From: Cardiocondyla obscurior
Lineage: Eukaryota > Arthropoda > Insecta > Hymenoptera > Formicidae
NCBI RefSeq assembly: GCF_019399895.1
Contig: NC_091889.1
Coordinates: 1,116,001 to 1,180,000, forward strand
Direction of reading: 5' to 3'
Length of the DNA: 64,000 nucleotides
The translations under genes were made by a program, and so were the position numbers. Below the pieces are notes generated by a model. The model was not told the DNA's origin. It worked only from the letters and a program-made list of their open reading frames with translations, and did no database searches. Of the stretch, positions 24,752 through 36,200 are shown in pieces (position 1 is the first letter of the stretch; every line of letters starts with the position of its first letter).

Positions 24752-26477
24752 GTAAGTATCCCGGACGTTTTTTTCGCGCCCCTGCCTGCACTCCTCGCGT
24801 CGTCCTTCCTTTTGCCAAGCACGTCCTCCCGTCTGTCGGCTTTCTCGCGAAAGGATGCATGCACGATTTTCCAGCGAAACCCCCCCTTGATTCTCCAACG
24901 CGCGGGTTCGTCGGGACCGTTTCATGGAAATCGGTAGAAACGCTTTTCTAGTTTTCCTTTGCTTTTTCTTAAGTTAATTTTGTTTTTTTCATCGATATTT
25001 AATTTTTTTGCTCAATTAATTTAATGTTAAAATAGGATATTTGACGCGATGATTCAATACAGTGATTTGATCAAATTTTAAGTAGATTATATTTGACACA
25101 GCGATTTTTGTAACGCAAAATTTTTCTAGTGACGTTTATTCGCTTTTTTTTTGGCTTTGCTTGATTACAGTATCATTTAAGAAAAAATTATGTAATAAAT
25201 ATATCTGTATAAATAATATATATATAGATATATTTTTTTTTTTTTTAATATTAATTATTTATTCTACAATTTTGTGCATATATTTTAATTTTAAATCTAT
25301 TCTTTTCATGACGAAGCTATTAATATGTTAAATTTTTAGCGCGGCGTAAACTTTATTTAAAGGTCGAGAAAGTAACTCTCGTTCTAGTAATATTATACCG
25401 TTAGTATTTCTGTCTATCTATTAACACAGTTCGTTACAGAAAATGTCTGTTTAATCTACGTTTCATGTGAAGTACTTTAGACGTTGATATCAACGTTTAA
25501 ATTTATTATAACCTGACTATTACCTACAGCCTGATATCTTTGATTAAAATTAAAGAACAAAACGAACTAAAAATATTTTATTTTTACTTCCTTTTTATCT
25601 TTCTTTTTTTATCAATTTTATTTATGTTTTATTATTAATTACGATTAATTATACGTGACAACTATAACGCTCGCCGCCGAAAAGTACCCCGAATGACGAG
25701 ATTTAATTAAGATTTCATCGAGTCGATTAACTTTTCGAATGTAGCTCGCTGTATTGTTGCATAACGCGGTCCAATTGATGCACCGGAAATTCCTGTGTTT
25801 CCGTCGAGCTTGCGATCGCACGGGGAAACGCGGACGTCCGTTTCGTCCCTTCGCAAACAACGGTTGATGAAATAACACGTGGCTGCCAAATAACTATATT
25901 GCGACGCGGCAAAATGGGGGAGCAAAAATTACCATGGGAAGTTACGCACGTGTAATACGCGGTCTTCCTCAAATGTAGACGGTATACGACGAGATGTTAT
26001 AGATAGACGCAGAAACACTAAATTTAAATCCTCCCATCGGTAACGCCGTACATAAGATAATAGAAAGGTTAGTAAAAATTGTGTCGATAGTATGTATGCG
26101 AGGGGACGTATGAATATGTAGAGTACGAACGCGCGCTGCGCGTTGTCGCTCCCGACGATTGCCGGGTTAAATTGTAATTTTAACTCTCGAAGGTCGACGG
26201 ACTCCGTCCCACCCTCTGACGTATCAATTTCCACCTTCGATCGCCCTATCAATTTCCTACTCTTTTCTTTTTTTTTTTTTTTTTTTTTGACCCAGCAACG
26301 CTTTGCGCTAATTGATAACGTCGCCAGTAGCTCAGCGCGGAAGCTGACTATTCGTGGGCACAGATTTCAAATCTGCATTCTTAAATTAAAAAAATAATTC
26401 CCTCCCCAATAGCGCGTGGAATGATTTTTTTTTTTTTCTTTTACTAATCAGTGGGGAAATATTGCCTGCCGTTGCAG
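24752..26477 (+). other. Inferred ChAT intron 1 (distal part)
   Basis: Very AT-rich DNA (24950-25660) with A/T tracts and no defensible exon. A T21 tract lies at 26268-26288. The 3' end has good acceptor architecture: a T-rich tract, a TACTAAT branch-point-like motif at 26442-26448, then a CAG at 26449-26451 too close to the branch point, then the likely acceptor TTGCAG ending at 26477. Confidence 0.55.
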
Positions 26478-26675
26478 ACTCGGTTGTTAACTCGGCTGAA
26501 AAGGTGGAGGGCCCGGGGACGCGAGGAGCCAAGGAGTCGGTGAACGACTCGAAGGAAGAAGACGGATCGGCAGACGTCACCTCGACTCTGAGCGGCCTGC
26601 TCGCCGGTCTTCCGACCTTGGCGGGCCCCCAACGCCTTGCCAACTCCCTCCGGCAGAAGTTCGCCAGCAACTCCG
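26478..26675 (+). CDS. ChAT: Choline acetyltransferase N-terminal coding exon
   Basis: ChAT transfers acetyl from acetyl-CoA to choline, making acetylcholine in the neuronal cytosol. This 198-nt exon is open throughout (DSVVNSAEKVEGPGTRGAKE and on). It ends with a stretch (GPQRLANSLRQKFASNS) that lines up with the conserved Drosophila ChAT segment just before the G-W-K/R-D-S motif. It has no ATG. The acceptor follows a TACTAAT branch motif about 30 nt away; the donor is G|GTGAGT, phase 1. Joined to 44280 it reads S-E-G-W-R-D-S without interruption. A GTG at 26504 in strong context (AAGGTGG: A at -3, G at +4) would start a protein with about 152 residues to the end of exon 54404-54595. Drosophila ChAT, for which a non-AUG start has been reported, has roughly 150 by my recollection. 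The exon call is firm; the start codon is open. Confidence 0.87.
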
Positions 26676-27854
26676 GTGAGTTGATAAAACGCAAGTTTTT
26701 TTTTTTCTTTTTTTTTTATTATTCACCCGCGGCCTTCTTTCGTACACGGGAAGGCTCGTTTCGCCGTTGCTTAGTCCGCCGATCGATTGCGTTGCGCCAT
26801 TAACGAGAGAGCCACGGCGACGACGACGATTGACAGGCGCCATTTCGCAAACGCGCGAAAAATACGCGAAGAGTCGTCGCGTCGTACCGGATGGTCGCCC
26901 GAGGTCCCGACTTAAATGCTACTCCGCATTATTATAGTAATTTACGATCGATCAGAATACGCGCCTCTTGCCGCTGTAAAGTGACCGACAGATCGGGATA
27001 GGATAACGATAGGCTAAATGAATAATGAAAACCTCCGATGTATATCGCCGTACAAAAATACTCGCTCCTCGATAAAAAAAAATCAAATCAGATAGATTAT
27101 GAATTATGTACGCTTCTCATTAGTTACACCTGCCAATCTTTCTAAACCGCAAGATATGTTAAATTTAATTCTGTAGTACTCGAATATATATATATTTTTT
27201 TCTCCTGCTGGCAATTAAAAAATATAAGAAAAACCTGATAAAAACAATCGATATTGTCCGCTGTTATTATCGAAGTACTCCCTTTTGCACTAACACCTGT
27301 AAAGTGATTAGCGATAATCCTGATAGCAAGTGTATCACGTCGACCCTCGCCTCTTATTTTCTCGACGCCCTTCGCGTGCTGTTTTTATCCACGTCGTAAT
27401 GCGATACACCAAGGCTCGCTCAGATACACGGTCGATCTCACGACGTCTCATCTCGGGGGGGAGCCTTCGTTCGGTATCGCGTTCTTCCTCGCGATGGGAA
27501 ATCCAGAAGAAAACTACCTCTCGAGGTGCGTGCGTTTCCACAGCGTGTTTCTTTCTCGCGCAGATATTCCGCGTCAACAGTTTCGCGGGTCAACGGCGCT
27601 CGCGGAATTACAAAGTTGGAAATCGGGGAGGGTTGAGTGATGGTGAGTGGATACCGTTTCGCGCTGACCACAGGCCGGGTCAGGGCTCCCCTAGCTTCTC
27701 TTCGGCAACTCTTTCCCTCATTCCCGGAGCCGCAGCCTCCGGTTCCGTGATCTCGCGAGAAGCGGCCCGTCGTCGCGCGGCAGGCGTGTTACGCGCGCGC
27801 AAAAGTCAGTTATACCCGCGAGCTAATCGTTGCCAAATCGGTGATCTGTTGTAG
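26676..27854 (+). other. 5' part of the ChAT intron that hosts VAChT
   Basis: This intronic stretch separates the ChAT exon from the VAChT leader. It has a (TA)n patch near 27185 and a GC-richer block from 27330. A donor-like ATG|GTGAGTGG at 27643 could end a VAChT-specific leader exon, but nothing else supports that. No coding exon is seen. Confidence 0.45.
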
Positions 27855-28031
27855 GTTACCCCCGGCCCGGCCTGATGCGCGCCGCCCCAATCGCGACGAT
27901 CTCCTCGTCACGCTCGCTTCCCGAGGTCGCACGACTTGGTTGCGACCGCGGTTAATCCCTTCCACTAAGACACACACAAAAAACAAAGCTCAGAAGACGC
28001 CGGTCGCATCGCCGGCGACCGCCTAGGAACC
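27855..28031 (+). other. Inferred VAChT 5' leader in the coding exon
   Basis: A CTAAT motif (27823-27827) lies about 28 nt before TTGTAG (ending 27854), a good branch-point and acceptor pair for splicing an upstream leader exon onto VAChT. A second possible acceptor, AGCTCAG, ends near 27990. In flies VAChT shares its 5' leader exon with ChAT; the same is likely here but is not proven by sequence. Confidence 0.35.
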
Positions 28032-29783
28032 ATGACGACGATACCGATAATCAACATGGAGTTTGGCGAGCTCAAGGAGATCATCTGGACGAAGCTGCAA
28101 GAGCCGAAGGCTCAGCGCAAGCTGATCTTGATCATCGTCTCCGTGGCGCTGCTGCTGGACAACATGCTGTACATGGTGATAGTACCGATTATCCCCGATT
28201 ATCTTAAATACGTCGGCGCGTTCGGGCCACCAGTCGAGGACGAGGGCAACGTCACTATCCCGACCGGCCATCACGGCCAGGACTCCGCCACGGGGGTGCT
28301 GTTCGCCTCGAAAGCAATCGTGCAATTAATGGTGAATCCGTTCTCTGGCGCGCTAATCGACCGAATCGGCTACGACATCCCCATGATGATCGGTCTCTGC
28401 ATCATGTTCCTCTCGACCAGCGTGTTCGCGTGCGGCAAGAGCTACGGCGTGCTGTTCTTCGCGAGGAGTCTGCAAGGTGTCGGATCCGCGTTCGCCGACA
28501 CCGCCGGCCTCGCCATGATCGCCGATCGCTTCACGGAGGAATCGGAACGCTCGAAGGCTCTCGGTATCGCTCTGGCGTTTATCAGCTTCGGTTGTTTAGT
28601 TGCGCCGCCGTTCGGAGGCGCGCTCTATCAATTCGCCGGCAAGGAGGTGCCGTTCCTGATACTGGCGTTCGTCAGCCTGGCGGACGGTTTCATGTTGCTG
28701 CTGGTAATGAAGCCGATCAAGGAGCAATTGCAAGACCGGCATCACGAACCTAAGTCGACGATACCGATTTGGCGGCTGCTGATGGACCCGTACATCGCCG
28801 TGTGCGCGGGCGCTCTAATGATGTCGAACGTCGCGCTCGCTTTTCTCGAGCCGACGATCTCGCTGTGGATGGAGGACACGATGACGCACGACAATTGGAA
28901 AATCGGGATGATCTGGCTGCCGGCCTTCTTCCCGCACGTCATAGGCGTCGTGGTCACCGTAAGAATGGCCAAACAATATCCGCAGTATCAGTGGCTAATG
29001 GCGGCGGGTGGTCTCGCGCTCGAGGGCCTCTGCTGTTTCATTATACCGTTCTGCAGTTCGTACAAGGTGCTGATGATACCGCTGTGCGGCATTTGCTTCG
29101 GCATCGCGCTCATCGACACCGCGCTGCTGCCTACACTCGGCTACCTGGTGGACGTCAGATACGTGTCGGTGTACGGTAGCATTTACGCGATCGCCGACAT
29201 CTCGTACAGCGTGGCGTACGCGGTGGGCCCTATCATCGCCGGCGGTGTCGTCGAGGCGATCGGCTTTACCGCCCTAAACGTCGGCATCGCTTTCTCGAAC
29301 CTGCTCTACGCGCCGGCCCTTTACTATCTACGTCACATCTACGATTTCAAGCCGTTCCAGGACGAGGCGAACGTGCTGATGCAAGACCCGCCCGACAAGG
29401 AGTATCAGACGTACGTGCTGCAGGAGCAACGGCCGATCACCGGCGAGATCGGCAACCATTTGAACCAGACGACGCGCATGGAAACAAATATCGATCAGAG
29501 CTACGACCAGAACTATCAGACGACCGGTTACGATCAACGCGCCGGCGGTTACGGTGCGCAAAATACGGCCGGTTATAATCAGCCGGCTTACGAACAGCCG
29601 CCGGTTTACAATCAGTCAGCCGGATACAGCCAGCCGGCCGAGTACGCCCAGCCGAGAAATTACGCGGCCGAGCGTCAGGATCAGCGGGGTGCTCAGGGTG
29701 ACGTAAACCCCTTCAGGAGGCCGGACGCGACGGATCAGAGGCCGGCTGGGGACAGCAACCCCTTCAGGCAAGGGATGTATTAG
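28032..29783 (+). CDS. VAChT: Vesicular acetylcholine transporter (SLC18 family), complete
   Basis: This 583-aa protein swaps luminal protons for cytosolic acetylcholine in synaptic vesicles. About 12 membrane helices span residues 31-433. Helix 1 holds LLLDNMLYMVIVPIIPDYL (Asp43), the VAChT rather than VMAT version. The luminal loop 53-88 has an N-glycosylation site (N73-V-T). Then come ASKAIVQLMVNPFSG (Lys94), DRIGYDIPM, and YAIADISYSVAYAVGPI, whose Asp389 corresponds to the Asp needed for acetylcholine and vesamicol binding in vertebrates. The cytosolic tail begins with DEANVLM (444-450), the counterpart of the vertebrate dileucine sorting signal. It continues as a Tyr/Gln-rich stretch (about 491-544) and ends with two NPF motifs (559-561, 576-578). 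There is no intron, as in other insects. The first ATG has A at -3; Met9 is also in good context. It sits in the ChAT intron in the same orientation. Identity is certain. Confidence 0.98.
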   Translation: MTTIPIINMEFGELKEIIWTKLQEPKAQRKLILIIVSVALLLDNMLYMVIVPIIPDYLKYVGAFGPPVEDEGNVTIPTGHHGQDSATGVLFASKAIVQLMVNPFSGALIDRIGYDIPMMIGLCIMFLSTSVFACGKSYGVLFFARSLQGVGSAFADTAGLAMIADRFTEESERSKALGIALAFISFGCLVAPPFGGALYQFAGKEVPFLILAFVSLADGFMLLLVMKPIKEQLQDRHHEPKSTIPIWRLLMDPYIAVCAGALMMSNVALAFLEPTISLWMEDTMTHDNWKIGMIWLPAFFPHVIGVVVTVRMAKQYPQYQWLMAAGGLALEGLCCFIIPFCSSYKVLMIPLCGICFGIALIDTALLPTLGYLVDVRYVSVYGSIYAIADISYSVAYAVGPIIAGGVVEAIGFTALNVGIAFSNLLYAPALYYLRHIYDFKPFQDEANVLMQDPPDKEYQTYVLQEQRPITGEIGNHLNQTTRMETNIDQSYDQNYQTTGYDQRAGGYGAQNTAGYNQPAYEQPPVYNQSAGYSQPAEYAQPRNYAAERQDQRGAQGDVNPFRRPDATDQRPAGDSNPFRQGMY

Positions 29784-30850
29784 AGCGACCACCGCCGAGT
29801 GTTACCGTGGCGATCTAACTGAACCGAATGTACGTTCCCGTCGCTCGAGAGTGCGCTCGAGATATCTTCGTGACTGGCTTCCACTTATATCGGCAAGAGA
29901 GAATCGACGTCGTCGCGAGGCAAGCGAACGCGATTAAGATCAGAAAGAAGAGGAGGAGAGATCGCCGACTGCGCCGGCATCCCGCCGGACTTCGATCGGA
30001 GTATGCACGGGTGATTAACGGGGATGGCAGATCAACGACTTCCAAAGTGATTCCCTCGAGGATCTCGCGACGGGTTCACATTCGCGAACAGTGAGTCCTG
30101 ATGGTCCTGGCTCGAGCTTCCGCGCGCAGCTGGTAATACGAATCGCGTGGAGACGACAGACGGCGCAGTGAGAGGGGGAGGAGAGAAAGGTAAAAGATAG
30201 AAAACGTTGCTGAATACGCGACGAAAATGTAGAACGAGAGAAGAGAAATAAAAATTGATTGTACGAGCACGCGGAGAGGACATCAGTCGTTTTCATCGGT
30301 AATAAGGACCGTGAGGAAAATAATTAGTCGCAACATCGAAATAAAATTAGAGTGAGAAGGCGAGGTGTGTCGGTGCTACGAGGGTAAAAAAAAAAAAAAA
30401 AAAATGAAAAAACAACGTTCTTTAATCGAGATGCAAGGATGTTACTGCGCGAAGTGTAAAAGAATCGAGAAGAATGAGGGAGAAAGAATTCACGGCCGTG
30501 ACGAAGGCTTCCCGTCAGCAAGGACCTTCGTTCGCGGATTGCCGCCGGGCAAGTTTTAAGTTTTTATCACTTTCGTTAAAAAATTATACATTGCTGAACG
30601 GAAATAACATATCATAATTAAGGCGTCAGAAATCTAGGAAATAAGACTTTAAGTTAAGTAGGCGATTGTACAGGGGATTGTCACGAAGGCGGTCGATTTG
30701 CCCCACGAATCGCTCTGTATTGGCAAGGTACTCTCATTCCACTTTCGATATTTTTAATATCGTTACTAAACCGACTATAAATAACGCATTAATAAATTAA
30801 ACTTCTATTACGGAAAATTATTTTCGATAAATTAAAATAAAGTTCTTTTT
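29784..30850 (+). other. Probable VAChT 3' untranslated region with poly(A) signals
   Basis: After the TAG stop the sequence loses coding character. AATAAA hexamers on the plus strand lie at 30247-30252, 30340-30345 and 30836-30841. Which one is used cannot be told from sequence, and a longer 3' UTR is possible. Confidence 0.45.
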
Positions 30851-31983
30851 ACACGCGCGTAATGTTTTATTTTTAGATCGTTATTTTATTAGTAAATTTT
30901 ATTAATAAATTTCATTAATATTCATCGAAAAATATTTGTTACAATCGGTTTACCATACGATAACTTCTTCTTTTTTTTTTTTCGCACCGATTGAGTACTT
31001 TGCCGCAATAATGGAGCAATACCAGTACCAAAGCGCGAGCGCGTCAAAGTAAACATATCTGTATTTTTATGAGATTACTTTTCTAATGTAGGAATACATT
31101 TCGTTCGGAACTGGTCAGGGGGGGTTGGTTCATGTGGTAAGTCGCGTGTAATATCTAGACGTATCTAGGCATGCATAATAATTTCTATATGTATGTAAAT
31201 ATATCAAAAGTTTTATTATGTGTCGGACTGACTTGGACGCAAGGTTTCGCGGTGGTTATCGCAGGCTGCTCCTCTCAAGAAACGCTTAAATTTATTTTAA
31301 ATACGCGTGTAATTTGCTTTAATTTTTTTATTCGCCATCTCAGAGATATTATTTCACGTACGAACGACGTAACGCCACCTCGATGATTTTTCCATTTATT
31401 TCTCTAATCAATTTTATTTCTCTAAAATTTATTTCAAGTTGCTTAAAAGAACGGATCGTTTACCTGCCGCGAGAACGTGTCTGTAAAATTATTCTTGGCG
31501 ATATCTGCCAAACCTTACGGCCGAGAGCACAGCACACATTCGTACCTACTCGTCAATACTAAAAAGCGTCGCGACAAGCAAATAAATAAGTTGTTTAATG
31601 CAACTAGCACTATGTACACTAACACTTGCATGGTGTATCATCGTCGGCGTGTCGGGCGCGTAAAGAAGAGGTTCCTCGATCGTCGAGGGGTCCGCTTCGC
31701 TCGGCCGGACCTTCAGAACCACTCGCCCCGTCGTCGCGCGAATCCTCGAGGATCGACTCGCGAGCGCTTTGAGTTAATTCAGTGCCTGAACTTCGCAGTT
31801 TTTATCCCCCGTGATACTCACGAAACTCGTAGTACGAGCGAATAATTGTAAAGCTCTCTCCTCGTAATAGATCCAGACAGATAACCCGACCTAACGTAAC
31901 GTAGAACACACTCTATTAGATCGCTATACATATGTACCTAAACGTAGGCTATGCGTTTCTGTTTTATAGCTGAGATGTGAGAG

Positions 31984-31987
<4 letters not shown>

Positions 31988-32014
<27 letters not shown>
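31988..32014. repeat. (GA)n microsatellite
   Basis: A run of about 13 GA units in AT-rich intronic or 3' UTR sequence. Confidence 0.9.
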
Positions 32015-32018
<4 letters not shown>

Positions 32019-33233
32019 AGCGTGTTTTATTCTCCGTAATGACACTTTATTTCTATGAGCTGGCCTCTAAAATTAGGGATTTTATTGCAACGGCAACGTC
32101 TAGCCTGTTGATGATTATCGTCGAGATTTTTATTAAATAAATCGAGCTAAAGACCAACGCAATAAAATCTCGAAGTAATTAGAAAGATTTCAACTCCTTG
32201 CATATTTGAAGGTTTCTTATTAATTAAAAAAATCTACAGGTTAAGAAATAATTAAATAAATAATTTATATTTTAAGACATACTGTCCGTTTTTAATACTT
32301 TAATGAAAAAGAAAAATTGTATTTGCTTATTATTTTAAGAAGTTAAATTTATGATATACGTATATTACACTTATTTAACACGAGGTAATCGTTTATGGTA
32401 CGTTAATTATTTATTTCTTTCGGCTCAATGTTTGAAAGATCGAGTCACAACGTGAAACATCATGTGATAATTATCGGCAAGACGTTGCGTCAGTTGCACT
32501 ACGCATACACGTTACATTATACATATATACATATCGTATATAAAATTATATTCGTAGCTTCTTCTCTGCTCTTGTAAATATATTATAATTATGCGCGAAA
32601 GAGGGAAGAAGAGAGCTTTTTCTTTCGCGCAAGTACGTCGCGTATTGAGTGTCTCGAAACTGTCACTCCTCTCTCCAGTTATAAATTTCTTTTTTTTTTC
32701 TTCTAAATTAATTTCTGTTCGTAAATTAATAAAATAATAAAAGTCTGTTAAAACGTTTGGTTAAAATTGTATTTACTCGTTTATTTTATCCACGCGGCTT
32801 GTTGCGCAAATTTTTTTCAGTCGCGCCTCTGTTTTCGATCGAAGACGCAATTTATTCAAGTGGCCATTGCTATTCGTTTCGACTTTTTGTAAGTTACCGC
32901 GGTCTTCGACAGTGACAATAGTCCCGGGGCACTCGGTGTATCTTGCCTATTTGTATCATATCGTTTGTGAATGTTGTGAACGCGACAGTGTGTGTACATG
33001 AGTATAAAATCCTTTCTCTTCTGCGTCGGGACTAAGGGCCAGTGCTGGGCAAAGGTGTTATTGTCCTGACACTCGTAGAAATAGGGCCTGGGGACCTTAA
33101 AAGCGAAATAGAAGACTAGTCTCTTGGAACGAGAAAAGTTTTCCTTTGAATAAGGAAGAAACCTTAGGAAGAGGAAAGTAGTAGACAAAACAGCGCGAGC
33201 TACTCCTTTAAAAATATGACAAATGCAAAAAAG

Positions 33234-33255
33234 ATATATATATATATATATATAA
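33234..33255. repeat. (TA)n microsatellite
   Basis: About 10 TA units. It explains the poly-IY stretch of a chance minus-strand frame here. Confidence 0.9.
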
Positions 33256-36200
33256 ATATTTCTTTTCTTTAACAAGAGACGTTCTATTGCGAGATTACTT
33301 CGTTTAAAATATAATCCATCTCTCGAATGACGAAATCACGAATTTTATTTTGCTTTTGAAGTCCTCAGTTATATAAGCATAATGTAACAAACTTATTGTT
33401 ATACGTATACGTACACGAATTTCGTTAAGTTTTAATGATTATATGATGTATCATTTGTTATAATTATTAAGCCGAGGTGGAAATGGCGAAAGTTTTCTCC
33501 ATTGTGTACAAATTCCTAAATCCCCACGCATCGATAATTTGTAGATAAAACTATCGAGACAGTTCGTTGCTTATCCTGCGCTTGGAAAAAACAAAAAAAA
33601 AAACAAAAAAAACAAAAAAAAAATATTCTAAATTAACGGAGCGGTCTTGCGGAAAATATACAGGATACCTAGGCCGTTGATCTCCGCGACGAGTGGTACC
33701 CAAGGTGCGTCCTGCATACCGAAACCTTGCTCAGCACTATTGGGAACGACGCTTAGAATGAAAACGCGGACGCTAGTTTCCCAACGATATTTTTCTCACC
33801 TCAAAACCCCGAGTCCGATTCCCAAGTGTTGCAAGAGGGAGGGACGGCAACGGGAGCAGTCCGTTACGACAGAAGCGTCGCAATACGCGAGCACGCATAT
33901 CGCAATGAAGAGGGCGAAACGAGGAGGAATAGCCATCGGGATTATATGTATCTAATTATCCGCGCGCGACAATTAAGGAGGCGTCCGCGCGTCCCGAGAT
34001 TAATCCGTAAGCATAGCGTAACTTAACTGCAATACATCCGCACTTTGCGTGTACACACACGCATATTGCATACATACATACAGTACTCGGACACGTGAAA
34101 CAGGCCACACGGACCCGGCGTACACGCGTACACGCAAAGACACATATATGTATATTTATTTGATGAGAAAAACCAAATAATTCGAAAATGCGTATGTAAT
34201 TGAAAAAAAAATCCTATGACACTGTAATGTTGTTGAACCGGTTATTAAAGATGTCATTGTTACCGAAGAATACTACGTGTTGCATTTTGTCACGCCGATT
34301 CTCCACGATTTATCGTTTCGCCTGCTGTGCTACTCATTTCATCTCTTAGATTTTAGCAACCGCTATACTTCTTAGGAAGCGTTGATTCGCAAAAACGTGT
34401 TTGTACAGCGCGTCGGTGATAGCGAGCGAAGTAAAAATATTTCAATGATCGTACCACGGGTCTTCGTGACACGCGATTAGAGGGAGGAAAGGGGGTGAAA
34501 ATGTCAACTCTTTGTAATCCGTCTTAGCTCGGTATCGAGACTATAATGGGATCGCTTGTCCTCGCGATACGCTCGAGAGAGAAGCGGCGACGGTCCGGCT
34601 CGTATCAATAACGCATACCGCGGGTGTGCTACAAAGGGTTGATAGGTGAGGCGAATCAGGGGGAGAGGGAGAGGGACGAAAGGGCTCAAGTCCTTAGAAG
34701 CATTGTCGCGCGGCGCGTGCCGAGCGGGATTCGGGCCTAATGAAAAAGCGAGCGCGGAAAAGCGAGCGAGGAGGAGAGCGAGAGGCATTCATGGGATGTC
34801 TGCGGGGCCCTAGTGTCACCGTAACCCCATCAAAGTGTAATAATATTTATATTAGGGTGCAGCAGGGAAAAGGGATGGGCGCAGGCCGCGCGACGAAGGG
34901 CTGGGGCGAGCGAGATGCTCTAGGGAGACGGCCCACCCTCTTAACCGCTGTACCGGGTGTCTCCTAGTAACGACTGGCCCGCGGCTCGTTCGTTCCGCAA
35001 ATATCGATCGTGGCCCCGTTAACGAGCGAGCCACATCGATAACGACGCCGTTCTCCACGCGTCGTATCGATTAATCAAAGCGGGATATACGCGCACGGGG
35101 TGCTCACGAATAGCACGGCAGAATCGTCTCTTGCGTCGCGCAACTTGCAGGCTCGATCGCGATTCGAAAGCGCGGAATTTTAATAGAAACGATATAACTT
35201 TGTAGATTCACCTTTCATTAACGCAATAAAAAATAAAAATTGACTTGCGTTTTTATACTTATGTCGATTTATCACGCCCGATTACAGGCGTAATAATTTA
35301 TTTTAAATTTTAGCCTCTCACTTTAAAGCGCTCGATGTACGAAAAACGTACGTTTTCTGGAGGTTGCATAAATTATGTGTAAATATATCCCGGTCGTATG
35401 TAATCTTTTATATCTTCTCGTATCTTAACGTGTCCCAGATCGAAAGGTTGTCCTAGATTAAAGTTGACGCGTCGGCGAGCGGTTTTAAGACGCGAATATC
35501 GATTCGCTTCTATTCTCGCTGCCTATAGCAGCGTCTTGTATTTTTGGTATATCCGCGGAAAATGGAATTGACGTTATCATCGAACTTCTGGATTTTTTTC
35601 TACCAGCAAATATTTCTACTGCGTAAAACTTTTCGTGTTAAAAGTTTGAAAAACTCTTTCGTCCCGAGTACGTCTTCGACAGTTTTAGCGAGTAATGTTG
35701 TCCTTACGGAGATTTCAACGAGGCTCTCGAGGACTTTAACGAATCACGACAGTTCAAACAACGAAACACTTTTATTTAAGCATTTATTTTTCAATGTTAA
35801 AATATTTATTTAAAAAAAATATCTAAAAAGAATTTATCGATCAACTTTTTTTTTTTTTTATCGCGTAAGAAAATTTCTAGAGTAAATTTTTCTTTTATTT
35901 CCAAATATATAATTTTACTTGAGATAAATTATTAATTCGTCAACGAGTCAGTGTCATATATTTATTTAATTTCGAAACAATCAGTGAGGTTTCGTAGATT
36001 TGCCGATTATTCGAGTTTTCGCTGGGAATTCCGCCAGGAATATCTCGGGAAACGGTTCCAAAGTAGCAAACGAGCCGATAAATTGGATTTGCAAGACGCT
36101 GGACGTTACATCGTGAGGTGCGCGATTCTCGGATAAGACGGTCCATACCGAACTCGATTAGGTTTCTGACGCCGCCTTGATCCTCGCCCCTCGCCTTCTC

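Noticed and set aside
23990..24864. Long minus-strand open frames (235 and 252 codons) across the GC-rich leader block
   Set aside because: They overlap each other in different frames, are dominated by R, G, P, A and S, have no domain, and lie opposite the ChAT/VAChT leader. Stop codons are simply rare in GC-rich DNA.
26321..26385. tRNA-like string (TAGCTCAGCGCGG ... TTTCAAATC)
   Set aside because: It resembles A-box and B-box motifs, but the spacing is too short for an anticodon arm and no acceptor stem pairs.
26449..26477. Use of the CAG at 26449-26451 as the ChAT acceptor
   Set aside because: It is only a few nucleotides from the TACTAAT branch-like motif and would require phase 2. The TTGCAG ending at 26477 has normal spacing and fits the upstream exon phase.
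32856..33275. 139-codon minus-strand frame
   Set aside because: It begins in a (TA)n microsatellite (poly-IY), has no domain and no promoter or splice logic.
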